NCBI GenBank assembly: GCA_934462825.1
Contig: CAKSIP010000003.1
Span: 40,512-104,511, forward strand
Direction: 5' to 3'
DNA: 64,000 nucleotides
From: an uncultured Eubacteriales bacterium
GTDB lineage: Bacteria > Bacillota > Clostridia > Oscillospirales > CAG-272
The notes beneath the pieces are model-generated. The model did no database searches, had not been told where the DNA came from, and saw only the letters and a list, made by a program, of their open reading frames with translations. Both the position numbers and the translations under genes were made by a program. Below, piece after piece: positions 43,925-53,412 of this stretch. Within the stretch, counting starts at the first letter, position 1. The number at the start of each line of letters is the position of its first letter.

Positions 43925-45304
43925 ATGATCAGAGAATATAAAACCATAGAAGAAGTTGCCGGCCCCCTGATGCTGGTCAAACGGGTGGAAGGCGTTAAAT
44001 ACGATGAGCTGGGAGAAATTGAACTGCCGGACGGAAGTGTTCGCCGCTGCCGTGTGCTGGAGGTCAACGGACGCAACGTCCTGGTGCAGCTTTTTGAGTC
44101 GGCTACCGGAATCAACCTGGCCGAAAGCAAGGTGCGCTTTTCGGGGCACGGCGTCGAGCTGGGCGTGTCGCCCCACATGCTCGGCCGCGTGTTTAACGGT
44201 ATGGGCGATCCGATTGATGACGGAGCCAAGCTTCTTCCGGAAAAAATGATGAATATTAACGGAACGCCGATCAACCCGGCCGCCCGTTATTACCCTTCGG
44301 AATTTATTCAAACCGGCATTTCTACGATTGACGGCTTGAATACCCTGGTGCGCGGACAAAAGCTGCCGATCTTTTCCGGATCCGGCCTGCCTCATGCGAA
44401 CCTGGCGGCGCAGATCGCACGCCAAGCCAAGGTGCGCGGCTCGGATGCCCGCTTTGCCGTCGTATTTGCCGCCGTCGGAATTACATTTGAGGAAGCGGAT
44501 TTCTTTATTTCCGATTTCAAAAAGACCGGCGCCATTGACCGCACCGTGCTGTTTATTAACCTGGCCTCCGACCCGGCCATTGAGAGAATTACAACGCCCC
44601 GTATGGCGCTGACCGCAGCAGAGTATCTGGCCTTTGAGCGCAATATGCACGTGCTTGTGATTATGACGGATATTACCAACTATGCGGAGGCACTCCGCGA
44701 GGTTTCGGCCGCCCGCAAAGAGGTGCCCGGTCGTCGCGGTTATCCCGGCTACCTTTATACCGACCTTGCTACGATGTACGAAAGAGCGGGACGGAAGATG
44801 GGAAGCGACGGATCCATTACCATGATCCCGATTCTGACAATGCCGGAGGATGACAAAACGCATCCGATTCCCGACCTGACCGGATATATCACCGAAGGAC
44901 AGATTATTCTTTCCAGAGAAATGTACCGTAAGGGCTATATGCCCCCGGTGGATGTGCTGCCCTCCTTGTCCCGTCTGAAGGACAAAGGAATCGGTGCCGG
45001 CAAGACGCGTGAGGATCATGCCGGTACGATGAACCAGCTTTTTTCCAGCTATGCGCGCGGAAAAGAGGCCAAGGAGCTGATGGTGGTTTTGGGCGAATCG
45101 GCGCTCACCCCGGTGGATCGGCTGTATGCCAAGTTTGCCGATGCCTTTGAAGCACGTTATATCAACCAGGGCTTTTATGAAAACCGCTCCATTGAGGAAA
45201 CGCTGGATCTTGGATGGGAACTGCTTTCCATCTTGCCGCGCAGCGAAATGAAGCGCATTAAGCCCGAAATGGTAGACAAATATTGGCCGGGGCAAAAAAT
45301 CTGA
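43925..45304 (+). CDS. ntpB: V-type ATPase regulatory subunit B
   Basis: A nucleotide-binding, non-catalytic head subunit of 459 residues. Motifs are [37 protein letters not shown] (in place of a full P-loop), [33 protein letters not shown] and the C-terminal [19 protein letters not shown]. It follows ntpA by 26 bp behind an AGAGGGAAGGC stretch. Confidence 0.97.
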   Translation: MIREYKTIEEVAGPLMLVKRVEGVKYDELGEIELPDGSVRRCRVLEVNGRNVLVQLFESATGINLAESKVRFSGHGVELGVSPHMLGRVFNGMGDPIDDGAKLLPEKMMNINGTPINPAARYYPSEFIQTGISTIDGLNTLVRGQKLPIFSGSGLPHANLAAQIARQAKVRGSDARFAVVFAAVGITFEEADFFISDFKKTGAIDRTVLFINLASDPAIERITTPRMALTAAEYLAFERNMHVLVIMTDITNYAEALREVSAARKEVPGRRGYPGYLYTDLATMYERAGRKMGSDGSITMIPILTMPEDDKTHPIPDLTGYITEGQIILSREMYRKGYMPPVDVLPSLSRLKDKGIGAGKTREDHAGTMNQLFSSYARGKEAKELMVVLGESALTPVDRLYAKFADAFEARYINQGFYENRSIEETLDLGWELLSILPRSEMKRIKPEMVDKYWPGQKI

Positions 45305-45422
45305 ACAAGCCGCATCGCTTCCTGCCAAAGAGTAACATAATAAGCACAGCAAGCCTAACTAAAACAAAAAAGAACGAGAAAAACGAGAAAAACGAGAAAA
45401 AGAGAAAAAGGAGAGCCGGCGT

Positions 45423-46136
45423 ATGGCGGAAATCAGAGTCAACCCTACCCGAATGGAACTGAAAAAGCTTCAGGTCAAGTATACAACGGCGCGACGCGGT
45501 CATAAACTGTTGAAGGATAAACGCGACGAGCTGATGAGAAAATTCTTGGATGTCGTGCGGGAGGATAAAGAGCTGAGGGAACATGTGGAAGAAAAGCTGG
45601 CGGCGTATCATAAAAGCTTTTCGGTGGCCAGTGCCATGGGCAATCCCAAGATGTTGGCGGAGGCATTGATTCTTCCAGGCGCCGAAAACTCCTTGGAAGT
45701 CTCGGATAAAAATGTGATGAGCGTGTTCGTCCCGGTGTTTGAATTGGGGGGAATCCCTTCGGATGCAAGCAATACCTTCAATTACGGTTTTGCTTTTACT
45801 TCGGGGGAAATGGACAGCGCTTTGTACGAGCTTAGCGGCATTCTGCCCGAAATGGTGCGGATGGCAGAGCTTGAAAAAGCGGCGCAGCTGTTGGCCGGGG
45901 AGATCGAACGTACCCGCCGTCGTGTCAATGCGTTGGAGCATATCATGATGCCGCGGTATCAGACGGCCATTAAGCAGATTACAATGAAGCTGGACGAAAA
46001 CGAGCGGGGAAGCCGTACTCGTTTGATGAAAGTCAAGGATATGATGATTGCCGCCCAGGTGAATGCCGCCGGTGACATGGATGACATGGATGCTATAGAA
46101 GATATGGAAAACGCGGAGGGGAGCCCCGAAGCATAA
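45423..46136 (+). CDS. ntpD: V-type ATPase subunit D
   Basis: Central-shaft subunit of 237 residues, mostly two long helices. The start VNPTRMELKKLQVKYTTARRGHKLLKDKRDEL and the later RRRVNALEHIMMPRYQTAIKQITMKLDENER are hallmarks. The last residues repeat MDDMDAIEDM. The 118-bp gap before it contains AACGAGAAAAACGAGAAAAACG, a purine repeat that leads into GGAG. It is the final gene of the operon, followed by a hairpin. Confidence 0.94.
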   Translation: MAEIRVNPTRMELKKLQVKYTTARRGHKLLKDKRDELMRKFLDVVREDKELREHVEEKLAAYHKSFSVASAMGNPKMLAEALILPGAENSLEVSDKNVMSVFVPVFELGGIPSDASNTFNYGFAFTSGEMDSALYELSGILPEMVRMAELEKAAQLLAGEIERTRRRVNALEHIMMPRYQTAIKQITMKLDENERGSRTRLMKVKDMMIAAQVNAAGDMDDMDAIEDMENAEGSPEA

Positions 46137-46159
46137 AAAAGGCTTCATCGGCATACAGA

Positions 46160-46199
46160 GGGGCCGTTAAAAAATTCGGAACGGATTTTTTAACGCCCC
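46160..46199 (+). terminator. terminator of the V-ATPase operon
   Basis: GGGGCCGTTAAAAAATTC pairs with GGATTTTTTAACGCCCC with one bulge, the same GTTAAAAA core type as the other unit ends. Confidence 0.8.
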
Positions 46200-46295
46200 T
46201 TCGGCTTTCCGCTTGCCGCCCTTTGGGCAAAAGAAAGCGGAAGAAAAAAAGAAAAAGAAAAAGCATAAAATGAAAGACAAAGGAAACAAATCGCA

Positions 46296-47324
46296 ATGAA
46301 GCATTACTTTATTGTCAATCCTGCGGCGGGCAACGGTCAGTCCATGGAGGGCTTGCTGGAACGCATTGAAGCCACTTGCCGTGACGCGCGGGTGGACTTT
46401 GAAATTTACATAACGAAAGCCGTGGGGGACGCTACGGATTTTGTGCGTCGGACGTGTCGCGCGTGGAAAAAAGCGCCTTCTTCCGACGAGACGGCTTTGC
46501 GCGGAGTGCCCCCGGATTCGAAGGATGCGGATACATTGCGATTTTATTCCTGCGGCGGCGACGGGACAAACAATGAGGTTGTCGCCGGAGCCATGGGATG
46601 CGATTACGCGGCCGTTGGGTTTATTCCGATCGGCACAGGCAACGATTTTATTCGTTGCTTTACGCACGAGGAGAATTTTTCCGATGTCGGCGCACAGTTA
46701 AATTCCTACAGCGAAATGGTGGATTTGATCGCCTGTGGGGATCGTTACATTATGAATATTATGAATATGGGCTTTGACTGCGAGGTGGTTCGACGCACGG
46801 CCTCGCTGAAAAGGCTCCCCCTGATCTCGCCTTCCTTTGCTTATATTCTCGGCGTTGCAGGGGAATTGATACGAAAGACGGGCACTCGTCTGAAGGTGTC
46901 GATGGACGGAGGCGAATGGCTGGAAAAACGCCTTTTGCTGGCCACCTTTGCCAACGGACGATATTATGGCGGCGGCTTTCGCGCCGCGCCGCGCGCCCGC
47001 TTGCAGGACGGAATGTTTGATGTTTGTTTTGTGAAAAACATTTCCCGAAGAAAGTTTGTCTCGCTGGTGAAGTATTATCGTTCGGGTACCTATTTGGATC
47101 AGAGCCAATTCAAAAATATTGTAGAATATTTTCGGTGCCGAACGCTGGAGCTTCAGTTTGAAAAGCCGCAGAGCGTTTGCATGGACGGAGAAATTTCCGA
47201 GCAAACCACTCTGCGCCTGGAGATTTTGCCGCAAAAGCTGCGGATCCTCGTGCCGAAGGGATCGGCGTTTGCCGAAAACGAAGCGGAGCGTGTGTCGTTT
47301 GCCCCGGAGGCGGCTTTATGCTGA
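46296..47324 (+). CDS. diacylglycerol kinase family lipid kinase
   Basis: A 342-residue DagK/YegS-type kinase that would phosphorylate a lipid such as diacylglycerol. Motifs are FIVNPAAGNGQS, the nucleotide loop SCGGDGTNNEVVAGAM, and PIGTGNDFIRCF. A short insertion (about 58-80) precedes the GGDG loop. The gene has a leader with a GAAGAAAAAAAGAAAAAGAAAAAG run and AAAGGA before its ATG. It overlaps the next gene by seven bases. Confidence 0.88.
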   Translation: MKHYFIVNPAAGNGQSMEGLLERIEATCRDARVDFEIYITKAVGDATDFVRRTCRAWKKAPSSDETALRGVPPDSKDADTLRFYSCGGDGTNNEVVAGAMGCDYAAVGFIPIGTGNDFIRCFTHEENFSDVGAQLNSYSEMVDLIACGDRYIMNIMNMGFDCEVVRRTASLKRLPLISPSFAYILGVAGELIRKTGTRLKVSMDGGEWLEKRLLLATFANGRYYGGGFRAAPRARLQDGMFDVCFVKNISRRKFVSLVKYYRSGTYLDQSQFKNIVEYFRCRTLELQFEKPQSVCMDGEISEQTTLRLEILPQKLRILVPKGSAFAENEAERVSFAPEAALC

Positions 47325-47908
47325 GAGGAACAGTTTCCCGGCGTGTGGTGGCCGTCTTTTCGGACGCTCACGGACGGGAAAACCGTGCGCTTGAGGTGCT
47401 GATGCGTTTGAACGTCTGCGGCACTCCGGCTGACGCCGTATTTTTCTTGGGCGATGGTCTGCGCGGTTTTCAACACGCGCTGAGCGGCGCTTTCCCACTG
47501 ACGGCGGTTCGGGGAAATTGCGACGGAAGCCTCTATCCTTGTTTCGATGACGACGGCAATGAGATCCCCGAAGAACGACAGGTGACGGTGGGTTCTTTTC
47601 GTGTGCTTTTGATGCACGGCCATACGCAAGAGGTGAAATCTCATATCGGCCGGGCCGCTCGCCGCGGACTTGCCGCCGATGCAGATGTTGTGCTGTTTGG
47701 CCATACGCATACGCCCCTTTGCGAAAGAGTGGACGATCCGTTGCTCCTCGGTATGAGCGAGGAGGAAGGGAAGGCGCTTGAGGCCGCCGGACGCTCTTTG
47801 GCGGATCGGCCTCTGTATCTTTTTAACCCCGGCGCGCTTTGCCTTGGAAGCTTTGGTCTTTTAACCGTACAGGGAAATGAAATTTTGCTTAGTCATGGCA
47901 CCGTTTGA
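47318..47908 (+). CDS. YfcE/MJ0936-type metallophosphodiesterase
   Basis: A 196-residue phosphodiesterase with full metal motifs: FSDAHGR, FLGDG, RGNCD, LMHGH and FGHTHTP. It belongs to the small YfcE/MJ0936 group, which splits phosphodiesters in vitro; the native substrate is unknown. It starts inside the end of the lipid kinase gene (ATGCTGA overlap), so they are coupled. It is not close to the array at the start of the window, in which the last motif is mostly altered. Confidence 0.88.
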   Translation: MLRGTVSRRVVAVFSDAHGRENRALEVLMRLNVCGTPADAVFFLGDGLRGFQHALSGAFPLTAVRGNCDGSLYPCFDDDGNEIPEERQVTVGSFRVLLMHGHTQEVKSHIGRAARRGLAADADVVLFGHTHTPLCERVDDPLLLGMSEEEGKALEAAGRSLADRPLYLFNPGALCLGSFGLLTVQGNEILLSHGTV

Positions 47909-47925
47909 AACGACCGGCATTTTTT

Positions 47926-47964
47926 AAGGGGCTGTTAAAAACATTGCGTTTTTAACAGCCCCTT
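47926..47964 (+). terminator. hairpin terminator with GTTAAAAA core
   Basis: AAGGGGCTGTTAAAAA pairs perfectly with TTTTTAACAGCCCCTT around a seven-base loop, between the convergent phosphodiesterase and spoVG genes. Confidence 0.85.
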
Positions 47965-48034
47965 GGGGGATGTTTTTATTGGGTTCAGGAGAAAAACTTT
48001 ATTTTTTGCGAAGGATCCTGATTGTGGGCTTCAA

Positions 48035-48334
48035 TCAGAGCACTTCTTCAGCGGATACGGCGTCCATTTCCCTGGCCGCAATGAGGGCAGCTTCATAGGC
48101 GGCAATAACTTCGGATTCCAGCTTGGTGCGAAATTCCGAATTGATGGGGTGAACAATGTCGCGGAAGGTTTCATCGGGATTTTTTCTGCTGGGCATGACA
48201 ATGAAAAATTTGTCACGCGCGTTGATGATTTTTACATCATGTACGGCAAGCTCATTGTCAAAGGTAAGAGAAACAATCGCTTTCATCGGGCCTTCATCGA
48301 ACAATTTTCTGACTTTAATATCTGTGATCTGCAT
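48035..48334 (-). CDS. spoVG: septation/sporulation regulator SpoVG
   Basis: A 99-residue RNA/DNA-binding regulator. MQITDIKVRKLFDEGPMKAIVSLTFDNELAVHDVKII and MPSRKNPDETFRDIVHPINSEFRTKLE are the family core. AAAGGAGAT stands before the ATG at 48334. A longer open frame upstream is not coding. It forms its own unit opposite murC. Confidence 0.95.
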   Translation of the reverse strand: MQITDIKVRKLFDEGPMKAIVSLTFDNELAVHDVKIINARDKFFIVMPSRKNPDETFRDIVHPINSEFRTKLESEVIAAYEAALIAAREMDAVSAEEVL

Positions 48335-48390
48335 TTTCTGATCTCCTTTATTCTTTGAACTGTCAACACCATCGTTCTTTCGGTGTGTAG

Positions 48391-48449
48391 TAACCCTTGC
48401 GGGTATGTACTTATTATAAATCGCTATTTTGAAGATTGTGTAAGGGTTA
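48391..48449 (-). promoter_or_regulatory. spoVG promoter region with inverted repeat
   Basis: On the minus strand TTACAC and TTTATA stand 17 bp apart (48415-48443). An 8-bp inverted repeat, TAACCCTT (48391-48398) and AAGGGTTA (48442-48449), brackets the -10 box and overlaps the -35 box. A sigma-H type promoter, as in Bacillus spoVG, was not seen. Confidence 0.4.
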
Positions 48450-48633
48450 TAAGTTTTTTCTGTGAAGATGCGAAACAATTTCATGAATAATTCGGGTAGA
48501 ACCGCGAAGAAAAGACGAAAACGGCGTTCAAAGAACGATTTGCGCGCAAAAGCAATCGGGAAAGACTTTATCGCGTCGGCCGCTTGTGCAAGACATCGGG
48601 CGACCAAATTCAAAACAGAAAGGAAGCAATCGT

Positions 48634-50058
48634 ATGGCAACACCGAACACCCATTACGGGGAAAAGAGCATTGCGCAAATGCTGGAAGGAAAGAACCCGT
48701 GCCGCGTGTTCTTTTGCGGAATCGGAGGCATCAATATGTCCTCGTTGGCGCGTATGACGAAAAGTCGCGGCTTTTCCGTCTGCGGATCGGATCGGAGCCT
48801 TTCACCCATGACGGAGGCGTTGGCCGCCGAGGGGATTCCTGTTTTTTCGCCGCAATGTGCGGACAATGTGAAGGATGTCGATTTGTTTGTCTATACCGTG
48901 GCCGTGTCGCCGGACAATCCGGAATACGAACGGGCCGGTGCTCTCGGGATTCCGCGTGTGTCAAGGGCCGATTACCTTGGGTATCTGATGAGCGGAAGCC
49001 GCATGCGAATCGGGGTTTGCGGCACGCACGGAAAAAGCACGGCAAGCGCCATGTGCGCCGGCGTGTTTGAGTGCGGGGGAAAGGATCCCACGGTGATGTG
49101 CGGGGCGGATATGTCCTTGCCCGGCGGTTGCCTTGGCGCTTACCGTCCGGGCAAGGAGGATGTGTTCATTTTTGAGGCCTGCGAGTATATGGATTCCTTT
49201 TTGGACTTTTGTCCGACGGTGGCCGTGATCCTGAATCTGGAGATGGATCATGTGGATTACTTCCATAGTATGGAGCAGTTGCGCGCGTCTTATGCAGCTT
49301 TTGCGGAAATTTCGGTGCGAAACGGCGGCTACGTTTTGTATTATGGCGGGGATCCCGAGGCGGCACGCGCTCTTGGCGAGATTCCGGCCGACCGAAAGCG
49401 GACGTTTGGGTTTTCGCCTTCGGACGATTATTGCGCGGACGCGTTGGCAGACAGCCACGGCTGTTACCGCTTTACGGTTTGCGAAAAAAACGGAACGGCC
49501 ACGCGCGTTTCTCTCCGGGTGCCCGGTCGGCACAATGTGCTGAATGCGTTGGCGGCGTTTGCCGCGGCGCGGGAGGACGGCATTGCGCCCGATGTGGCGG
49601 CGGCCGGTCTTGCCGCCTTTGGCGGGATCCATCGCCGCATGGAATATAAAGGACACCTCGGCCGTGCTTGCGTGTATGACGATTACGCTCACCATCCCAC
49701 GGAAATTCGCGCATCGCTGACGGCGGCGCGAAGCATGGCGGGGAAAGGCCGCTTGCTTTGCCTGTTTCAATCGCATACCTATTCCCGCACGGCGGCGCTG
49801 CTGCCGGAGATGGCGGCGGCTTTGCGGCTGGCCGATGAAATTCTGGTGGCTCCGATTTATGCGGCGCGGGAAACCGACACGCTGGGCATGGATCAATACC
49901 GTATGGCCGAAGCCGTTGGAAAAGGGGCGCGCGGGTGCGCCGATTTGAAGGAAGCGGCGGAGCAGCTTATCCGGCGGGTGCAAGACGGCGATACCGTGAT
50001 TGTGATGGGGGCCGGCAACGTGGACGGTGTATTTGCAATGCTTCCGTTGGAAAAATAA
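48634..50058 (+). CDS. murC: UDP-N-acetylmuramate--L-alanine ligase
   Basis: Adds the first amino acid to the cell-wall precursor, using ATP. The protein has 474 residues. Motifs are FCGIGGINMSSLA (UDP-sugar loop), GVCGTHGKSTASAM (ATP loop), LNLEMDHVDYF, PGRHNVLNALAA and YDDYAHHPTEIRASL. AAAGGAAG stands before the ATG at 48634. Promoter not identified; the gap to divergent spoVG is about 300 bp and encodes only a spurious basic frame. Confidence 0.95.
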   Translation: MATPNTHYGEKSIAQMLEGKNPCRVFFCGIGGINMSSLARMTKSRGFSVCGSDRSLSPMTEALAAEGIPVFSPQCADNVKDVDLFVYTVAVSPDNPEYERAGALGIPRVSRADYLGYLMSGSRMRIGVCGTHGKSTASAMCAGVFECGGKDPTVMCGADMSLPGGCLGAYRPGKEDVFIFEACEYMDSFLDFCPTVAVILNLEMDHVDYFHSMEQLRASYAAFAEISVRNGGYVLYYGGDPEAARALGEIPADRKRTFGFSPSDDYCADALADSHGCYRFTVCEKNGTATRVSLRVPGRHNVLNALAAFAAAREDGIAPDVAAAGLAAFGGIHRRMEYKGHLGRACVYDDYAHHPTEIRASLTAARSMAGKGRLLCLFQSHTYSRTAALLPEMAAALRLADEILVAPIYAARETDTLGMDQYRMAEAVGKGARGCADLKEAAEQLIRRVQDGDTVIVMGAGNVDGVFAMLPLEK

Positions 50059-50068
50059 ACGAAAGGCC

Positions 50069-50097
50069 TTTACTTTTTTGGAAAAATGTATTACAAT
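50069..50097 (+). promoter_or_regulatory. housekeeping-type promoter of the yerC-methyltransferase unit
   Basis: TTTACT, a 17-bp spacer and TACAAT, about 130 bases before the start codon. Confidence 0.6.
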
Positions 50098-50228
50098 AAC
50101 GAATGGAAGCGCAAGGAAGAAGCAAAGACCATCGGACGGGAGTTTCTTCTGCCTCATAGAGAAACACGGCGGAGGAACACAGAAAACGGAAAAAAGAAAG
50201 GACGCTTTTGCGTTGGCAAGGCGCGGTG

Positions 50229-50567
50229 ATGAAGATGAAAGCATCAATCAAGGACGAGAGAATTGACGACTTGTTTCGGGCGATTCTTACCTTACAGAAC
50301 GTGGATGAGTGCTATGCGTTTTTTGAAGACCTCTGTACGATTTCCGAAATTCAGGAAATGTCCCGTCGCCTGTGGGCGGCACGGATGTTGAAGGACAATA
50401 TCATCTATGCCGAGATTGCAGAAAAAACCGGCTTGAGCACGGCAACGATCAGCCGAGTCAATAAATGCCTGAAATACGGAAGCGACGGTTATGAAAAGGC
50501 GTTGGCGCGGATGGCCGAGTTGCCGAAAAACGGGGCAGAGAAATCGGCGCCCAAGTCCCATTCATGA
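50229..50567 (+). CDS. YerC/YecD-type TrpR-family regulator
   Basis: A 112-residue protein with the TrpR-related fold: RIDDLFRAILTLQNVDECYAFFEDLCTISEIQEMSRRLWAARML, then a helix-turn-helix NIIYAEIAEKTGLSTATISRVNKCL. Members are small DNA-binding proteins of unproven target in Firmicutes. Two adjacent ATGs (50229 and 50235) are possible, with only a weak site. Its stop overlaps the start of the methyltransferase by four bases. Confidence 0.85.
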   Translation: MKMKASIKDERIDDLFRAILTLQNVDECYAFFEDLCTISEIQEMSRRLWAARMLKDNIIYAEIAEKTGLSTATISRVNKCLKYGSDGYEKALARMAELPKNGAEKSAPKSHS

Positions 50568-51382
50568 GCGGATATAATGTAATTGCCGGCGTGTACGATG
50601 CGATCAACGCCGGCATTGATTATGAAAAATGGGGCGACCGGATAGAGGCGATCTTTCGGGAATATGCACCGCATGGCTCGTTGCCGACCTTGCTGTTGGA
50701 TCTTGCCTGCGGCACCGGCCGCATGACGCTGACGCTGGCGCGCCGAGGCTATGATATGATCGGCGTGGACGGAAGCGAAGACATGTTGGCCGACGCCACG
50801 GATGCTATGTATAGGGCGCTGGAAACCGGCGCGCTTCCGGCCGACGCTCCGCGCCCCCTCTTTCTTTGTCAGGATATGCGATCCTTTGAGCTGTATGGCA
50901 CGGTGGGCGCTGTGCTTTGCTGCTTAGACAGCCTGAACTACCTGACAGGGGAGGGCGAGCTGGCGCACTGCTTTTCGTTGGTGCATAATTATTTGGATCC
51001 CGACGGCCTGTTTATTTTCGATATGAACACGCCGCATAAATTTGCAAACGTGTACGGCACCAATGTATATGCTTACGATTTGGAGGAGCAAGGGAGCTTT
51101 TGCGTCTGGCAGAATTATTACGATCCCGACACGCGTTTGTGCGACTTTTTGCTGACGCTGTTTGAAAAGCAGGACGACGAAACCTATCGGCGCTCCGACG
51201 AGGAGCAATGCGAACGCTGTTATTCGCTGGACGAGATTCAAAAGGCCTTGGAATCGGCCGGATTTGCGCTTTTGCGTGTAGATCGGGATTTGGAGGGAAC
51301 ACCGGTTGGGGAGCAGGATGACTGCGAACGCTGGTATTTTACCGCACAATGCAAAAAGGAAGTGTTGAAAACCTCAGAATGA
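50564..51382 (+). CDS. class I SAM-dependent methyltransferase
   Basis: A 272-residue cytoplasmic protein. The SAM loop LLDLACGTGRMTLTLARRGYDMIGVDGSEDML is near residue 45, followed by LFLCQDMRSFEL and GAVLCCLDSLNYL. The substrate is not known. The stop codon lies within the right arm of hairpin element copy C, so the last residues (EVLKTSE) are encoded by the repeat. Confidence 0.88.
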   Translation: MSGYNVIAGVYDAINAGIDYEKWGDRIEAIFREYAPHGSLPTLLLDLACGTGRMTLTLARRGYDMIGVDGSEDMLADATDAMYRALETGALPADAPRPLFLCQDMRSFELYGTVGAVLCCLDSLNYLTGEGELAHCFSLVHNYLDPDGLFIFDMNTPHKFANVYGTNVYAYDLEEQGSFCVWQNYYDPDTRLCDFLLTLFEKQDDETYRRSDEEQCERCYSLDEIQKALESAGFALLRVDRDLEGTPVGEQDDCERWYFTAQCKKEVLKTSE

Positions 51383-51438
51383 GTTTTTCAACACTTCCAC
51401 CGACATTGTTCTCGGCGGCAAAGCGCCGCCGTTTTGCC
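51358..51438 (+). repeat. dispersed hairpin element, copy C
   Basis: Stem 51358-51398 (GGAAGTGTTGAAAACCTCA with a partner that carries matching changes: TTGAAAA/TTTTCAA where copy A has TTAAAAA/TTTTTAA), then CCGACATTGTTCTC, a GC-rich hairpin GGCGGC-AAAGC-GCCGCC, and GTTTTGCC. It overlaps the end of the methyltransferase gene and lies 39 bp before hslO. Confidence 0.78.
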
Positions 51439-51477
51439 ACGAAAGAAAATCAAAAAAACAAGATAAGGAACAGAACC

Positions 51478-52398
51478 ATGGAAAGAAACCAATCCCAAAT
51501 GCTGCGCGCTATGACGAAGGACGGAAGCGCGCGGATTCATGTGATAGATGCAACGCAGATCGTCAACGATATGATTGCTTGCCACCATACGTCCCCCACG
51601 GCTACGGCGGCGCTGGGACGGCTTTTGACCGCGGCCTCCATTATGGGCGCGATGGGCGGCGAAAAGACGGCTTCGGTGACGCTGACGGTGCGTGGAAACG
51701 GCCCGATTGGGAAATTGATTGCCGTGGGCGATTATTACGGGGACGTCAAGGGCTATGTGGAAAATCCCATGGCAGAGCTTCCCCTGAAAGCCAACGGAAA
51801 GCTGGATGTTGGGGGCGCCGTCGGAAAAGGAGAGCTGATTGTGGTGCGGGAAACCGGCGGCAAGGAGCCTTATGTCGGGACAGTCGACTTGGTTTCGGGT
51901 GAAATTGCCGAGGATATTACCGCATACTTTGCGCAAAGCGAGCAGATTCCCACGGCCTTGGCTTTGGGGGTGCTGGTTGACACCGATTGCTCCTGCCGTG
52001 CGGCGGGGGGCGTGATGATCCAGCTTTTGCCTTTTGCCGATCCGGCCGTAGCCGAGCAAATTGAGAAAAATCTGTCGTCCCTTGCGAATGTTTCCTCCCT
52101 GCTTGCTAACGGAACTTCTCTGCAAGCGCTGGCCGCGCTGGCTCTTGATGGGATTCCGTATGACTTGTTCGACGAGCTGGAGGTGGCTTATCGGTGCGAT
52201 TGCAGTCGGGAGCGAGGGGCACGGGCGCTTCGCTCCTTGGGTAAGCAGGAAATTTTGCGTTTGCTGGATGAACAGACGAGCGAGGGCAAGCCGCGCGAGC
52301 TGGAAGTGAACTGCCGCTTTTGCGGAAAATCCGAGCGCTTTGACGAGCCGGCCCTTTTGCGCCTTTTTGCGTCTGACGGAGAAACATCAAATTTATAA
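51478..52398 (+). CDS. hslO: redox-regulated chaperone Hsp33
   Basis: A 306-residue holdase chaperone switched on by disulphide formation. The core fold pattern (VIDATQIVNDMIACHHTSPTATAALGRLLTAA, NGPIGKLIAVGDYYGDVKGYVENP) and the C-terminal zinc switch with CDC...CRFC are present. The ATG at 51478 has AAGGAAC before it; the longer open frame upstream runs through hairpin element C and is not coding. Confidence 0.95.
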   Translation: MERNQSQMLRAMTKDGSARIHVIDATQIVNDMIACHHTSPTATAALGRLLTAASIMGAMGGEKTASVTLTVRGNGPIGKLIAVGDYYGDVKGYVENPMAELPLKANGKLDVGGAVGKGELIVVRETGGKEPYVGTVDLVSGEIAEDITAYFAQSEQIPTALALGVLVDTDCSCRAAGGVMIQLLPFADPAVAEQIEKNLSSLANVSSLLANGTSLQALAALALDGIPYDLFDELEVAYRCDCSRERGARALRSLGKQEILRLLDEQTSEGKPRELEVNCRFCGKSERFDEPALLRLFASDGETSNL

Positions 52399-52466
52399 AA
52401 AATGCTTCCGAAACGGTTTTTGCCTCGCGTGATGGGGAAAAGCCGCGCCGAGAGAGCACAAGCCGA

Positions 52467-52513
52467 TAAGGTGGCCGCCCCAAGCCGGTTGAACGGTTGG
52501 GGCAGCCACCTTT
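52467..52513. terminator. bidirectional terminator between hslO and rhaD
   Basis: Long stem AAGGTGGC-GCCCCAA paired with TTGGGGC-GCCACCTT with single mismatches, between convergent genes. No long T-run follows on either side. The rest of the 143-bp gap holds nothing else. Confidence 0.65.
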
Positions 52514-52541
52514 GTCGTATGATGGAGAGAAAAGCGCGGTA

Positions 52542-53399
52542 TCAGTTGAGAAAATCTTCGCGGAAGGTCAGCCCGAAGCCGGCGGCAATTTGGCGCAGGT
52601 TTTCGTCGGTAATTTCATTCAAGCGCGGCAGATGCGCGGTCAGCATGTAAATCTGTGCCGCTTTTTCCACGGTTTCAATCAAGCCGAAGGCCTCATCCAT
52701 GGTTTTTCCGGCGCCGTAGATCCCGTGCATGCCCCAAATTACCAAGCGGTACTCCTTCATCTTGGCGGCGGTGGCTTCTCCGATTTCGGAATTGCCGCAA
52801 AGCATCCACGGCAAGCAACCAATCCCGTCCGGGAAAACGACAATGCACTCGGTACACATCTGCCAAAGCGAATGGGTAAAGGACTTATCCTCCAGCGTAT
52901 GTACAAAGTTCATAGCCAAGGTGTACGTGGGGTGGCAGTGCATAATCACGCGGTTCATCGGATCCACCGAAAGGCGTGCCATGTGACTCATCAGATGCGC
53001 CGGCAGCTCGCTGGTAAACTTGCCGCCGTCTGCATAGCCCCACAGCAATTCCGCCGTATCTCCGTCTTCGGCAATACGGATCAGGCCGAGGTTGTTTTCG
53101 GGGTCGGATTCTATGTTCTTGAAATACTTGCCTGTGCCCGTCACAAGGAAATACTTGCCGGCCAAAGGCGCGGCGTGAAAGCCGATCGGAATCGTCCGCA
53201 AAACTTTGGCGGTGTCAAGGTATTCTAACACCGTTTCGGCGTCCAACAGCAGGCTGATGTTTCCGCCGTTGCGCTCATCCCAGCCGAGACGGTACATGTT
53301 GGAGGCGGTTTTTGTCATTTCTTCCATAAAAGGGGCGTGAAGAATGTTGCCGCGTGTCAATTCCCGTCCCGCTTTTTTTAATTCATCCATAAATCCCAT
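52542..53399 (-). CDS. rhaD: rhamnulose-1-phosphate aldolase
   Basis: A class II zinc aldolase of 285 residues that splits L-rhamnulose 1-phosphate to dihydroxyacetone phosphate and L-lactaldehyde. Motifs are GWDERNGGNISLLL, MHCHPTYTLAMNF (zinc histidines) and WGMHGIYGAGKTMDEAF (third histidine). AAAGGAGAA stands before the ATG. Last gene of the rhaBAD unit, 13 bp after rhaA. Confidence 0.94.
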   Translation of the reverse strand: MGFMDELKKAGRELTRGNILHAPFMEEMTKTASNMYRLGWDERNGGNISLLLDAETVLEYLDTAKVLRTIPIGFHAAPLAGKYFLVTGTGKYFKNIESDPENNLGLIRIAEDGDTAELLWGYADGGKFTSELPAHLMSHMARLSVDPMNRVIMHCHPTYTLAMNFVHTLEDKSFTHSLWQMCTECIVVFPDGIGCLPWMLCGNSEIGEATAAKMKEYRLVIWGMHGIYGAGKTMDEAFGLIETVEKAAQIYMLTAHLPRLNEITDENLRQIAAGFGLTFREDFLN

Positions 53400-53412
53400 A
53401 GGGCTTTCTCCT

